From: Roseobacter sp. SK209-2-6 | Lineage (GTDB): Bacteria > Pseudomonadota > Alphaproteobacteria > Rhodobacterales > Rhodobacteraceae | Assembly: GCF_000169455.1 (NCBI RefSeq) | Contig: NZ_AAYC01000009.1 | Location: 72,501-136,500 of the forward strand | Length of the DNA: 64,000 nt | Direction: 5' to 3' | Notes under the pieces: model-generated | Database searches by the model: none | Seen by the model: only the letters and a program-made list of their open reading frames with translations | What the model was told of the DNA's origin: nothing | In this document: piece after piece, positions 47,949 to 60,007 of the stretch | How the letters are laid out: each line of letters begins with the position of its first letter | Position numbering within the stretch: the stretch's first letter is position 1 | Position numbers and translations under genes: made by a program

Positions 47949-48509
47949 GTGTCCGAACCAGCTTCGATTTCAGCAGGCATTGCCGCGCGCTATGCCACTG
48001 CGGTCTTTGAGATCGCAGAAGAGAGCAAGGCGCTCGATAGCCTTGAATCCAGCATCAATGACCTGGCAGCTGCTCTGGCTGACAGTGAAGATTTCCAAAA
48101 CCTGATCAGCTCACCTTTGGTGTCGCGTGAAGATCAAGAGGCTGCGATTGCGGCTGTTGCCAAGAAGATGGGTCTTGAACCCGTGCTTGCCAACACCCTG
48201 TCGCTGATGGCGCAGAAACGCCGCCTCTTTGTCGTGCCCGCGCTGGTCGAAGCGCTGCGCGCCCGTCTGGCGGAAGCCCGTGGCGAAGTCACCGCAGAGG
48301 TGATCTCCGCTAAGGCGCTGACCAAGACCCAAAGCGAAAAGCTGGCCAAGACCCTGGCCGAGCGCGTGGGCAAAACAGTTACTATCAATGCTACCGTCGA
48401 TGCATCCATCATCGGCGGTCTCGTCGTTAAAGTGGGCTCGAAGATGATCGATAGCTCGATCCGCTCCAAGCTCAACTCCCTACAGAACGCAATGAAAGAG
48501 GTCGGATAA
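47949..48509 (+). CDS. atpH: ATP synthase F1 subunit delta
   Basis: 186 residues from the GTG at 47949; GGAAGG is about six bases upstream, whereas a GTG two codons earlier has poor spacing. OSCP/delta family: SISAGIAARYATAVFEIAEE at the N-terminus and VKVGSKMIDSSIRSKLNSLQ at the C-terminus. It joins the peripheral stalk to the F1 head. First gene of the F1 operon; the Fo genes are elsewhere, as usual in Rhodobacteraceae. Its stop touches the atpA start. Confidence 0.94.
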   Translation: MSEPASISAGIAARYATAVFEIAEESKALDSLESSINDLAAALADSEDFQNLISSPLVSREDQEAAIAAVAKKMGLEPVLANTLSLMAQKRRLFVVPALVEALRARLAEARGEVTAEVISAKALTKTQSEKLAKTLAERVGKTVTINATVDASIIGGLVVKVGSKMIDSSIRSKLNSLQNAMKEVG

Positions 48510-50048
<1,539 letters not shown>

Positions 50049-50062
50049 GGGGGGACGAGGCA

Positions 50063-50938
50063 ATGCCGAGTCTTAAGGACCTTAAAAACAGGATCGAGTC
50101 GGTCAAATCGACCCGCAAGATCACCAAAGCCATGCAAATGGTGGCCGCGGCGAAACTTCGCCGCGCCCAGGAAGCTGCCGAGGAATCCCGGCCCTATACC
50201 AAACGGTTCAATGCCGTGATGGCAGGGCTGGCGGCCTCGGTCGGCGGTAGCGACTCCGCGCCCAAGCTGCTTCGCGGCACCGGGAGCGATCAGGTCCAGC
50301 TGCTGGTTGTACTGACTGCAGAACGCGGTCTGTGTGGCGGCTTCAACTCCAATATTGCCAAACTGGCGCGCCAGAAAGCGAATGAGCTGAAGGCCGCAGG
50401 CAAGACTGTCAAAGTCCTGACCGTTGGCAAAAAGGGCCGGGATGCCCTGAAACGTGACTTCGAAGAAGACTTCGTTGGCCACGTGGACCTGAGCGAGGTC
50501 AAGCGGATTGGTTACACCAATGCGCAAGACATCGCCAAGGACATCCTGACCCGGTTCGACGCTAGTGAATTCGACGTCGCGACGATCTTCTTTGCGGAGT
50601 TCGTCAATGTTGTGACCCAGATCCCGACCGCTCAGCAGATCATCCCGGCCTCTTACGAGGGCGCGGAAGCTGCCGATAGCTCTGCTGTCTACGACTACGA
50701 GCCCAGCGAAGAGGCGATCCTCGCCGACCTGCTGCCGCGTGGTGTATCGACACAGATCTTCTCGGCACTGCTGGAAAACGGTGCATCCGAACAGGGTGCC
50801 CGGATGAGCGCGATGGACAACGCAACCCGCAACGCGGGCGACATGATCGACAAGCTGACCATCGAATTCAACCGTTCGCGTCAGGCCGTGATCACCAACG
50901 AGCTGATTGAAATTATTTCGGGCGCTGAGGCGCTCTAA
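50063..50938 (+). CDS. atpG: ATP synthase F1 subunit gamma
   Basis: 291 residues, the rotor shaft of F1. Hallmarks: the N-terminal helix [20 protein letters not shown] with [28 protein letters not shown] in the middle, and the C-terminal helix [20 protein letters not shown]. Length and position between atpA and atpD are standard. Confidence 0.98.
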   Translation: MPSLKDLKNRIESVKSTRKITKAMQMVAAAKLRRAQEAAEESRPYTKRFNAVMAGLAASVGGSDSAPKLLRGTGSDQVQLLVVLTAERGLCGGFNSNIAKLARQKANELKAAGKTVKVLTVGKKGRDALKRDFEEDFVGHVDLSEVKRIGYTNAQDIAKDILTRFDASEFDVATIFFAEFVNVVTQIPTAQQIIPASYEGAEAADSSAVYDYEPSEEAILADLLPRGVSTQIFSALLENGASEQGARMSAMDNATRNAGDMIDKLTIEFNRSRQAVITNELIEIISGAEAL

Positions 50939-52384
<1,446 letters not shown>

Positions 52385-52441
52385 ACATGGAACTCCCCTG
52401 CGCCCAATGGCGGAGCAGGGGAACCCTGAAAGGAGGCCCCA

Positions 52442-52855
52442 ATGGCACAAACGATGCAATTTGATCTCGTGAGCCCCGAGCGGAGCCTTGCTTCGCTGCA
52501 GGCCAGCGCGGTTCAAATCCCCGGCGCCGAAGGCGATATGACGGCCATGCCAAGCCATGCGCCCACCATCACCACCCTGCGCCCCGGTGTCCTGAAGGTC
52601 GAAAGCCCCGAAGGCAACGCGGACTATCTGGTGACCGGCGGATTTGCGGAAATCAGCGGCGAAGCTCTCTCGGTTCTGGCCGAGCGTGCGATCCCGATGA
52701 CCGAAATGACCCGTGCGCATCTCGACGAGCTGATCGAAGAGGCACGCAACACCTATAAGACCGCCAAGGAAGAAGAGCAGCCCCACGACATCGTCGAGGA
52801 AGCCGCGAAACTCCTGGCAGACATGGAAGCCCTGGGCACCCATATGAGCCTCTAA
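52442..52855 (+). CDS. atpC: ATP synthase F1 subunit epsilon
   Basis: 137 residues. The N-terminal beta-sandwich ([40 protein letters not shown]) is clear; the C-terminal helical part is present and acidic, making a normal-length epsilon. AAAGGAGG lies eight bases before the ATG. Last gene of the operon, followed by a terminator. Confidence 0.96.
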   Translation: MAQTMQFDLVSPERSLASLQASAVQIPGAEGDMTAMPSHAPTITTLRPGVLKVESPEGNADYLVTGGFAEISGEALSVLAERAIPMTEMTRAHLDELIEEARNTYKTAKEEEQPHDIVEEAAKLLADMEALGTHMSL

Positions 52856-52893
52856 GGCTTGGGCGCTATTCCAGGATATTCCTGAAAGCTTAG

Positions 52894-52930
52894 AACCGGC
52901 CCGGATCTTCCGGACCGGTTTTCTTTTTTT
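52894..52930 (+). terminator. Rho-independent terminator of the atp operon
   Basis: AACCGG-C-CCGG, loop ATCTT, CCGG-A-CCGGTT, then TTCTTTTTTT. Ten pairs with one internal mismatch and a strong U tract, 38 bases after atpC. Confidence 0.92.
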
Positions 52931-53010
52931 AAATCACGACTATTGTAGGTTGAAAATCCGATGCACCAGAAAAGTGGTGCGGGACCAAGAGCATAACGAG
53001 TTGCCAACAC

Positions 53011-53364
53011 ATGCAAAGACTAAGAAACCCACGCACAGGAATCGATCAAGGGGAGGTCGCTCTCTTTTCTGAATTTGAGAGCGGCGGCAGCATGTGGACC
53101 GGTGAGGGCCCCCGAGAACGGCGAAAGACTGTCATCTATAGGGAGCCCTTCAGAAGGCCACCAGCGGTGCATGTTTCCATCTCCCTCTGGGATATGAACA
53201 CCGATGCTGCCATTCGGGCGGAATTGGTAGCTGAGCACGTCACCGAGATCGGCTTTGATATCGTTTTCAGAACATGGGGCGACAGCCGTATAGCGCGCCT
53301 GCGTGCAGCCTGGCTCGCAATTGGCGAGCTGCCCTTTGACGACGATTGGGATGATGTGGATTGA
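53011..53364 (+). CDS. H-type lectin domain protein
   Basis: 117 residues without signal peptide. It fits the H_lectin pattern of discoidins and snail agglutinins: a SGGSMWTG start, then REPFRRPPAVHVSISLWDMN, EIGFDIVFRTWGDSRI, and AAWLAIGELP. It would bind sugars, perhaps GalNAc-like, as a trimer. The start codon has only a weak ribosome-binding site. A second gene follows after 22 bases, and the two look like an inserted accessory pair between atpC and prs. Confidence 0.75.
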   Translation: MQRLRNPRTGIDQGEVALFSEFESGGSMWTGEGPRERRKTVIYREPFRRPPAVHVSISLWDMNTDAAIRAELVAEHVTEIGFDIVFRTWGDSRIARLRAAWLAIGELPFDDDWDDVD

Positions 53365-53386
53365 TTAGGCAAAGGTTGGAGTTGGA

Positions 53387-54019
53387 TTGAAAGAGTTTTC
53401 CAAATACATTCTGGATGAATTTGGGCGTTTGATAGTCGCAAAAGGGTTTATGCGGAAACGGCGAGGCTTGTTTTTTCGCCGCCTAAATGACGAGATGACT
53501 GCTGCCCTTAGTCTCCAAACCCGCTCTTACGGAGGATCTTATGTCGATATCACTCCGTACTACCAAGTATATTGGGAGCCTGTTGAGCAGATATTTTGTT
53601 TGGGCACCGGGAGGCAATACAGGTATTTGGACCAACCCACGCTTTCCCAAATTAGAATCGTGGTTTCGGAGAATGGGCTCGGGGCTTCTCTGTTTTGGAA
53701 AGAAGTAGCCGAGCCTGCAAAATTGGAAGGATTGGTGGAAAAATTCTGTTCCGATTTTGAAAGAGAGACAGCAGCATTGGCTGATCCTGCGAAGATATTG
53801 GAATTCTTTTGTTCAGAGTTGAAGTATGGAGGCGGTCGGCTAGAGCAATATCTTTCTGTACTAGTCTGGAAGAAACGCAGCTTGAGTTTGGATAATGAAC
53901 TGGTAGAGGTTGATAAAGAACTTAAAACGCGACCTAACGTGATAGCGTTTCCAGGGTTCCTGCAAAAACTGCGGGAGAGCTCGGAACTGACCAGTCTTTT
54001 AAAACGGGCCTACGACTGA
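53387..54019 (+). CDS. DUF4304-like protein
   Basis: 210 residues from a TTG start (GTTGGAGTTGGA upstream); other starts are possible. The N-terminal part (YILDEFGRLIVAKGFMRKRR, GLFFRRLNDEMTAALSLQTR) resembles DUF4304 proteins, often met near toxin-immunity and accessory loci. It is clearly poorer in G+C than its neighbours, which suggests recent transfer. It follows the H-type lectin gene in the same direction. Function unknown. Confidence 0.55.
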   Translation: MKEFSKYILDEFGRLIVAKGFMRKRRGLFFRRLNDEMTAALSLQTRSYGGSYVDITPYYQVYWEPVEQIFCLGTGRQYRYLDQPTLSQIRIVVSENGLGASLFWKEVAEPAKLEGLVEKFCSDFERETAALADPAKILEFFCSELKYGGGRLEQYLSVLVWKKRSLSLDNELVEVDKELKTRPNVIAFPGFLQKLRESSELTSLLKRAYD

Positions 54020-54026
54020 ACAAAGA

Positions 54027-54049
54027 CCCCGGCAGAGCTCTGCGCGGGG
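54027..54049. terminator. Bidirectional terminator between the DUF4304-like gene and prs
   Basis: CCCCG, palindrome GCAGAGCTCTGC, then CGGGG, followed by CCTTTGTTTT on the plus strand; on the minus strand TCTTTGTT follows. It sits between two convergent genes. Confidence 0.7.
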
Positions 54050-54074
54050 CCTTTGTTTTGGTATCGAGAGGGGC

Positions 54075-55097
54075 TCAGACGCCGTTGGAATAGAGGCTCT
54101 CGTAAATCGGGATCAGTGTCTTGTCCTCAAAGAGGGAAGAAACGGATGTTCCGTGCCAGATATTCAGGATTGCCTGGGTGAACAGCGGGGCTGTGGGCAG
54201 GATCCGGATATTGGGGGTGTTGAGGATCTCTTCGGTCGGCTGAATGGAGTCAGTCAGTACCAGAGACTTCATCACCGAGTTGGAGACACGCTCTACCGCA
54301 GGTCCGCTCATCACACCGTGGGTGATATAGGCGTGAACCTCTTTGGCGCCATTGTCCAAGAGAACCTGAGCGGCCTTGCAGAGGGTGCCGGCGGTGTCAC
54401 ACATGTCATCGACAATCAGGCAGATCTTGTCGGTGACATCACCAATGACCGTCATCTCCGCCACTTCACCTGGCTTTTCGCGGCGCTTGTCGACGATGGA
54501 GAGCGGTGCGTTGATGCGCTTGGCCAGCTCACGCGCGCGGGCCACACCGCCCACGTCAGGAGAGACAACCATAAGATCGCTCATCTGATCCTTGAACTGT
54601 GCCTTCACGTCGAGCGCAAAGATCGGAGAGGCATAGAGGTTGTCCACGGGAATGTCGAAGAAACCCTGGATCTGGGCTGCGTGCAGATCCATTGTCAGCA
54701 CCCGTTCCACGCCGGCGCCGGTCAGCATATTGGCAACCAACTTGGAGGAGATTGGCGTGCGGGCCTTGGTGCGGCGATCCTGGCGGGCATAGCCGAAATA
54801 GGGGATCACCGCGGTGATCCGCTGGGCCGAAGAGCGGCGCAGGGCATCGGCAATGATCAAAAGCTCCATCAGGTTGTCATTGGCCGGATTGGAGGTCGGC
54901 TGGATGATGAACATATCCTCGCCGCGCACATTCTCATAGACCTCGACAAAGATCTCACCATCGTTGAAACGCTCAACGCGGGCATCAACGAGGCCTTGAT
55001 CAACACCCCGGTGCATGCTCATGCGGCGGGCAATAGAATTGGCGAGCGGAAGGTTTGCGTTCCCAGAGATGAGCTTGGGTTCGTTCAAAGTCGGCAT
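54075..55097 (-). CDS. prs: Ribose-phosphate pyrophosphokinase
   Basis: 340 residues from the ATG at 55097. It makes PRPP from ribose 5-phosphate and ATP. Typical motifs: [46 protein letters not shown], the catalytic [11 protein letters not shown] and the PRPP loop [12 protein letters not shown]. Single gene in its unit; the start is set by GGGGA upstream and the family start. Confidence 0.96.
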   Translation of the reverse strand: MPTLNEPKLISGNANLPLANSIARRMSMHRGVDQGLVDARVERFNDGEIFVEVYENVRGEDMFIIQPTSNPANDNLMELLIIADALRRSSAQRITAVIPYFGYARQDRRTKARTPISSKLVANMLTGAGVERVLTMDLHAAQIQGFFDIPVDNLYASPIFALDVKAQFKDQMSDLMVVSPDVGGVARARELAKRINAPLSIVDKRREKPGEVAEMTVIGDVTDKICLIVDDMCDTAGTLCKAAQVLLDNGAKEVHAYITHGVMSGPAVERVSNSVMKSLVLTDSIQPTEEILNTPNIRILPTAPLFTQAILNIWHGTSVSSLFEDKTLIPIYESLYSNGV

Positions 55098-55202
55098 TGG
55101 CTGATATCCCCGGCAGCAATGGCTATGTGACAGATTCGCGATATTGTGCACCGCTTAGCACGGGCTTAGCTTTCAGCCTAGTTCTAAGCGGGAGAAAGAC
55201 AA

Positions 55203-55796
55203 ATGGCTGGCATCGATTTCTACTTTTCAACCCTATCGCCCTTTACCTATCTGGCGGGAACGCGACTGGAGGAGGTGGCAAAGCGCCAGGGCGCAACCAT
55301 AACCTACAAGCCGCTGGACATCATGTCCCTCTTTGCGCGCACCGGGGGGACAGTGCCCAAGGAACGTCACGTCTCGCGGCAAGAGTACCGCTTGATCGAA
55401 TTGGAGCGGCAAGCCAGAAAGCTGGATATGAAAATCAATTTGCAACCGGCCTTTTGGCCGACCAACCCGGCGCCATCTTCCTATGCGATCATCGCGGCGC
55501 AATCAGTGGGCGGCGGGGATCTGGGCGCATTGGTGCATGGTTTTCTCCGGGCGGTCTGGGCGGATGAGAGCAATATTGCAGAGGATGAGGTCGTCAGGAA
55601 TTGTTTGCAGAGCGCCGGTTTCGACCCTGCGCTGGCGGATAGCGGCCTCCTGACCGGCGCGGAGACCTATGCGCAAAACCTCGAGGATGCAGTCAGTGTA
55701 GGGGTGTTCGGAGCACCTTTTTATGTGACAGAAGACGGTGGGCGTTTCTTTGGTCAAGACCGGATCGAAGAGCTGGAGCGCCACCTGGCCGGATAG
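55203..55796 (+). CDS. 2-hydroxychromene-2-carboxylate isomerase-like (DsbA/kappa-GST fold)
   Basis: 197 residues. IDFYFSTLSPFTYLAG at the start and GVFGAPFYV near the end are the fold signature; the catalytic Ser is expected at STLSP. It is glutathione-dependent in the well-studied naphthalene pathway enzyme; no aromatic-degradation gene is adjacent here, so the substrate is open. It is followed by an alpha/beta hydrolase gene on the same strand. Confidence 0.8.
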   Translation: MAGIDFYFSTLSPFTYLAGTRLEEVAKRQGATITYKPLDIMSLFARTGGTVPKERHVSRQEYRLIELERQARKLDMKINLQPAFWPTNPAPSSYAIIAAQSVGGGDLGALVHGFLRAVWADESNIAEDEVVRNCLQSAGFDPALADSGLLTGAETYAQNLEDAVSVGVFGAPFYVTEDGGRFFGQDRIEELERHLAG

Positions 55797-55812
55797 GAGT
55801 GCGAGACAAAGC

Positions 55813-56625
55813 ATGAAGGGTGAAGCCGTGAATGAGATCTATTCCCGTAGTTTTGGAACCGGACCGCGTCCGGTCCTAGCGGTACATTGTTCACTGGCGC
55901 ACTCCGGTGCCTGGCGCGCTCTAGGGGCGGAGATGGAGCAGGAGGCCCGGCTTCTGGCCTATGATATGCTGTCTCATGGGCGCAGTCCGGATTGGGATGG
56001 GCAAGGCAATTTCCAAACGCTGAATGTTGAGGCTGGCCTCGCTCTGCTTGAAAGGCGAGAGAAGCCTGTGGATCTCCTGGGGCATTCCTTTGGGGCGACT
56101 GTGGCTCTGCGCATTGCCAAAGCGCGACCAGATCTGGTGCGCAGCCTGGTTCTGATCGAGCCGGTTCTTTTTGCGGTCACTCGTCAGGAGGCGCCAGAAG
56201 AACAAGCGGCTCTGGATGGGCTGGAAGCCCCTTTCGGGGAGTATTACGCCGCTGGAGATCTGGAGAATGCCACCCGCTTCTTCAATCGTATTTGGGGACC
56301 GGGAAAGCCCAAGTGGCCGGATCTGCCTGACCATACCCGTGCAGCCATGCTACGCGCGATGCGGGTGATCCCGGAGAGCTATGCGACGCTCTACCTCGAT
56401 GAGATCGGGATCTTGCAACCCGGCGCCTTGGATGCCGTCGATATGCCCTGCCTGCTTGTGAGCGGAGGCGATAGCCAGCCGGTAATGCCCCTGATCAATG
56501 AAGGGTTGGCCCGGCGGCTACCGGATGCGAAATGCCTTACCGTAGAGGGCGCCGGGCATATGCTGCCGATCACCCATCCGGTGGAAACCGCAGAGATATT
56601 GCGTGGGTTCTGGCGCGACTTCTGA
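55813..56625 (+). CDS. Alpha/beta hydrolase
   Basis: 270 residues from the ATG at 55813; a GTG at 55828 with AAGGG upstream is an equally good start. The nucleophile elbow is LLGHSFGATVAL (Ser in GHSFG); the other catalytic residues are expected near SGGDS and GAGHMLP (Asp, His). A cap domain lies between. The oxyanion loop is HCSLAHSGAW. Substrate unknown. Probably co-transcribed with the isomerase-like gene, 17 bases upstream. Confidence 0.82.
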   Translation: MKGEAVNEIYSRSFGTGPRPVLAVHCSLAHSGAWRALGAEMEQEARLLAYDMLSHGRSPDWDGQGNFQTLNVEAGLALLERREKPVDLLGHSFGATVALRIAKARPDLVRSLVLIEPVLFAVTRQEAPEEQAALDGLEAPFGEYYAAGDLENATRFFNRIWGPGKPKWPDLPDHTRAAMLRAMRVIPESYATLYLDEIGILQPGALDAVDMPCLLVSGGDSQPVMPLINEGLARRLPDAKCLTVEGAGHMLPITHPVETAEILRGFWRDF

Positions 56626-56802
56626 AGCCTGCACACTGCCAACGCAGAAACGGCCTGAACATCTGAGCATAGCCGCCTAGGCCGCCTTGGGCCAAGCATC
56701 TGGCATCATGGGTGCTTAGCTTCTTTCGAGTGAAATTGGTGCCCAAATCCGATGGACCTTGGATACCAACCACTAAGCAGAGAACGGCCAGGGAAGGAAG
56801 CG

Positions 56803-57837
56803 CTAGAGAAGGGAGAGAAACTTCTGGATCTCTTCTTCGGGAATAGACCAGTCGCAGACAAAACGCGCGGTGATTAGCTCCTCAGCTGGTCCTTCCAATA
56901 CCCCATCCCAGAGATGATAGGCAGCACCGGCCTCAAAGAGCGCTTGGTGCTTGGCTCTTGGTAGGGCCGCAAAGATCATGTTGGCCTGAGGGGGATGGCT
57001 GAACTTTGCCCCTACTGCGCGCAGCCCCTCTGCCAGGATGGCCGTTTTGGCGTTGGCGCGGTTTGCGTTTTCCAGCCAGAGATCATCCGTCAGATAGGCC
57101 AGCATCTGGGCCGACAGATAGCGGTGCTTGGAAAAGAGCTGAGCGCCCCGCTTGCGACGGTACTCAAATTCCTGCGCATGTTTGGGATCAAAGAAAATGA
57201 CAGCTTCGACCCCCATGCAGCCATTCTTGGTTCCCCCAAAAGAGAGCGCGTTGATACCTGCTTTCCAGGTCATGTCAGCGGGCGTGCAGCCGAGTGAGAC
57301 CAGAGCATTGGTAAAACGTGCGCCATCCATGTGAACGGGCAGGTCATATTCCTGCGCAACAGCACAGAGCGCGCGCAGTTCTTCTAGGCTATAAACTGTG
57401 CCAAATTCGGTGACCTGGGTGAGTGAAACGGGGCCGCGCTGGGGGCCATGCACGCCGCGGGTTTCCTCACCCTCGATTGCGGCACGCAGATCCTGCGGAG
57501 TCATCTTGTCTGCCTTGGTAGCCAGGGTCAGCTTGGCTCCGCCCATAAAGAACTCTGGTGCGTTGCATTCATCCATATTGATATGGGCTGGGCCCGCACA
57601 AAAGACGGTTTGCCAGGGCTGGGTGAGGGTCGAGAGTGCCAGCACATTGGCAGCAGTGCCAGTTGCAACCAGGTAGACGGCGGCCTCTGGGGCTTCAAAG
57701 ATCTCGCGGATCTTTGCCGTGACCGCTTCCATCTCGGCATCAGAGCCATAGGCCATCGCATAGCCTTGGTTGGCTTTGGTCAGGGCGTCAAGGACTTGCT
57801 GCGGCACAGGGCCAGAGTTGTCAGAAGCAAAATGCAT
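56803..57837 (-). CDS. ltaE: Low-specificity threonine aldolase
   Basis: 344 residues. A fold-type I PLP enzyme that splits threonine or allo-threonine to glycine and acetaldehyde. FASDNSGPVPQQVL, the HMDGARFTNAL region and the PLP lysine in LSFGGTKNG are present. The start is shared with the stop of the ycgN-like gene (one-base overlap), so ribF-ycgN-ltaE form a tight operon. Confidence 0.9.
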   Translation of the reverse strand: MHFASDNSGPVPQQVLDALTKANQGYAMAYGSDAEMEAVTAKIREIFEAPEAAVYLVATGTAANVLALSTLTQPWQTVFCAGPAHINMDECNAPEFFMGGAKLTLATKADKMTPQDLRAAIEGEETRGVHGPQRGPVSLTQVTEFGTVYSLEELRALCAVAQEYDLPVHMDGARFTNALVSLGCTPADMTWKAGINALSFGGTKNGCMGVEAVIFFDPKHAQEFEYRRKRGAQLFSKHRYLSAQMLAYLTDDLWLENANRANAKTAILAEGLRAVGAKFSHPPQANMIFAALPRAKHQALFEAGAAYHLWDGVLEGPAEELITARFVCDWSIPEEEIQKFLSLL

Positions 57838-58307
57838 CAGATGGGCTCCTCGATGATGTGGTCTTCCCAGTCTTCTTCTGGGGTATCGAATTCTGAGACG
57901 GTCCAGCCGCGCACTGATACCCCCGCCTGATGCACGCTTTCCGGATCCCCGGTTTCAAGCGGGTGCCAGGCGGGCAGGGGTTTGCCCTGCCAAAGCAGGC
58001 GATAGGCACAGGTCTGCGGCATCCAATAGGCATGCGTGTCCAGGTTCTCTGGCTTCAGCACAATACACTCCGGGATGAACTGATGGCGGATTTCATAATG
58101 GGCGCAGCCGCAGGTCGCATCGTCAAGCAAGCGGCAGGCCACCCGCGTCAGGGCAACTTCGCCACTGTCCTCATCCTCTAGCTTGTTCAGGCAGCATTTG
58201 CCGCAGCCATCACAAAGTGCTTCCCATTCTTGCGTGGAAAGTTTTTCCAGCGGCTTCTTCTCCCAAAACCGATAGGAGAGGCCTTTTCTGTCGATACCTT
58301 CACTCAT
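57837..58307 (-). CDS. YcgN-family cysteine cluster protein (UPF0260)
   Basis: 156 residues. The CDGCGKCCLNK motif and further Cys residues (ACRLLDDATCGCAHY, ECIVL) fit the zinc- or iron-binding CxxCxxCC family. Function unknown. It overlaps ribF by four bases (ATGA) and ltaE by one. Confidence 0.9.
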   Translation of the reverse strand: MSEGIDRKGLSYRFWEKKPLEKLSTQEWEALCDGCGKCCLNKLEDEDSGEVALTRVACRLLDDATCGCAHYEIRHQFIPECIVLKPENLDTHAYWMPQTCAYRLLWQGKPLPAWHPLETGDPESVHQAGVSVRGWTVSEFDTPEEDWEDHIIEEPI

Positions 58308-59251
58308 GCGCTGGGTCGTGCCTCTGCGGCTAGAATGTCGCGTGCGCTGTCACAATCCGCAGTCATCTGCGCAATCAAGGCCTCCAAGCCGTCAAACTTC
58401 ATTTCCGGCCGCAGGTATTCCACCAGGGCAACCGAGAGCGTGGCGCCATAGAGGTTGCCGGTAAAGTCAAAGAGGAAGGTTTCGATATTTGGGTGTTCGC
58501 CGTCAAACATGGGGCGCACCCCAACCGAGGCAGCACCTTGATAGCTGCCTTTATGTGGACCGTCGAGTACATCGACCAGGACTGCATAGACCCCAAAGGC
58601 CGGGGGGTGCAGCCCATCAATCGACATATTGGCGGTGGGAAAGCCCAGCTCACGCCCGCGCTGCTCCCCGCCGATCACCTCGCCTTCTAAACGGTGCCAA
58701 TGGCTGAGCATGGCCGCCGCTTCGCGTGGGCGCCCTTCGCTCAGTGCAGTGCGTATAGCCGTAGAAGAAACGGTGTTTTCCGAATGGGCCATCAGAGGGG
58801 CTATGGTCACGCCGAAACCCATCTCGGCACCAAAACGCTGCAGGTCTTCGGCGGAGCCGCTGCGGCCCTTGCCAAAGCAGAAATCCGCCCCAACCACCAC
58901 ATGGCGCAGGCCCAGACCTTCCGAGATGACCTTGCGGGCGAAATCCTCGGGCGGTAGGCCGGAGAGCGCGGAATTGAAGTTGAGTTGGTAAAGGCGATCA
59001 ACCCCCAGCTTCTCCAACCGAGAAGCGCGTGCTTCGGGTGACATGAGGCGAAAGGGAGGGGCGTCAGGGGCAAAGAACTCCCTTGGGTGGGGTTCGAAGG
59101 TCATGACCCCCAAAGGCGCCTGTGGGGCAGCGGCACGCGCCAGATCGATCACCGATTGGTGGCCGCGGTGAACTCCATCGAAATTACCGATCGCAACGCT
59201 GGCGCCGCGATCTTGCTCTTCCACGAATTGATAGTCTCTGACGATACGCAT
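58304..59251 (-). CDS. ribF: Bifunctional riboflavin kinase / FAD synthetase
   Basis: 315 residues. The N-terminal FAD synthetase domain starts with VAIGNFDGVHRGHQSVIDLA (nucleotidyltransferase HxGH-type motif); ADFCFGKGRSG follows. The C-terminal kinase domain has GRELGFPTANMSID and SVGVRPMF. It makes FMN then FAD in the cytoplasm. First gene of the ribF-ycgN-ltaE operon. I see no FMN riboswitch upstream. Confidence 0.96.
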   Translation of the reverse strand: MRIVRDYQFVEEQDRGASVAIGNFDGVHRGHQSVIDLARAAAPQAPLGVMTFEPHPREFFAPDAPPFRLMSPEARASRLEKLGVDRLYQLNFNSALSGLPPEDFARKVISEGLGLRHVVVGADFCFGKGRSGSAEDLQRFGAEMGFGVTIAPLMAHSENTVSSTAIRTALSEGRPREAAAMLSHWHRLEGEVIGGEQRGRELGFPTANMSIDGLHPPAFGVYAVLVDVLDGPHKGSYQGAASVGVRPMFDGEHPNIETFLFDFTGNLYGATLSVALVEYLRPEMKFDGLEALIAQMTADCDSARDILAAEARPSA

Positions 59252-59347
59252 AGGGCCTGCCTATCGCCCCTCTGTAGGGCTTGCAAGCGCCGGATAGGCC
59301 AGAGGTGCAACGGAACTCAGCGGTGCCACTGGCAGAGATGCGGACCG

Positions 59348-59791
59348 TCAGTCGAATTTGCGCGACGGTGCCATTACCATGGCCTCGCCAACCAGAACCT
59401 TTTTACCGTCAACCATGCAACGGCAGTCGAGCTTTACGCGACGCTTGTCGATGACAATATCTGTGACTTCGACTTCTGCCAGAACCATGTCACCGGGTCG
59501 TACTGGCGCCAAGAATTTGAGGGACTGGCTCATATAGATGGTTCCATGCCCAGGCAGTTGTTCCCCGATGACAGCAGAGATCAGCCCCGCGGTCAGCATG
59601 CCATGAGCGATGCGGCCCTGAAACATGGTGTCCTGGGCATATTCTTCATCCAGGTGAACCGGGTTTCGATCGGTGGAGACCTGGGCGAACATCTCAATAT
59701 CTTCGTCTGTCACGATCTTCCGCACATAGCGGGTCATGCCCATTTCAATATCTTCGATACAGATGGTTCCGCGTGGCATGTTATCCAACAT
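59348..59791 (-). CDS. MaoC-family (R)-specific enoyl-CoA hydratase-like
   Basis: 147 residues from the ATG at 59791 (GGAGG five bases upstream). Hot-dog fold; the catalytic Asp-His pair is in FAQVSTDRNPVHLDEEYA, and GRIAHGMLTAGLISAVIG follows. PhaJ-like proteins supply (R)-3-hydroxyacyl-CoA from beta-oxidation. No pha gene is next to it. It reads away from a HAD phosphatase gene in its own unit. Confidence 0.88.
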   Translation of the reverse strand: MLDNMPRGTICIEDIEMGMTRYVRKIVTDEDIEMFAQVSTDRNPVHLDEEYAQDTMFQGRIAHGMLTAGLISAVIGEQLPGHGTIYMSQSLKFLAPVRPGDMVLAEVEVTDIVIDKRRVKLDCRCMVDGKKVLVGEAMVMAPSRKFD

Positions 59792-59925
59792 TCGATCCTC
59801 CATTAGATCGGTCTGGTAATTTTTGGACGCTTTTATTATTGCGTTTGCAACTTTATTACTTTGCAGGTGCAGAAAATCAAGGGATTTCTTCCGATGATTT
59901 TTGCGCTGCTTTGCTGCACTGGCAC

Positions 59926-59960
59926 AAAAGAAAAGGGCGGAAGCTCTGCTTCCACCCTTT
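59926..59960 (-). terminator. Rho-independent terminator after the HAD phosphatase gene
   Basis: Minus strand: AAAGGGTGGAAGC, loop AGA, GCTTCCGCCCTTT, then TCTTTTG. The stem has one mismatch. It lies about 50 bases after the HAD gene stop. The remaining gap to the MaoC gene holds its promoter but no gene. Confidence 0.85.
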
Positions 59961-60007
59961 CTCGGTTGGTTTTTATAATAGTTTGAAAATAAACTATTTT
60001 AGAGGAT

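Noticed and set aside
59252-59347. FMN riboswitch before ribF
   Set aside because: The gap is about 96 bases to the next gene end and contains none of the conserved RFN motifs.
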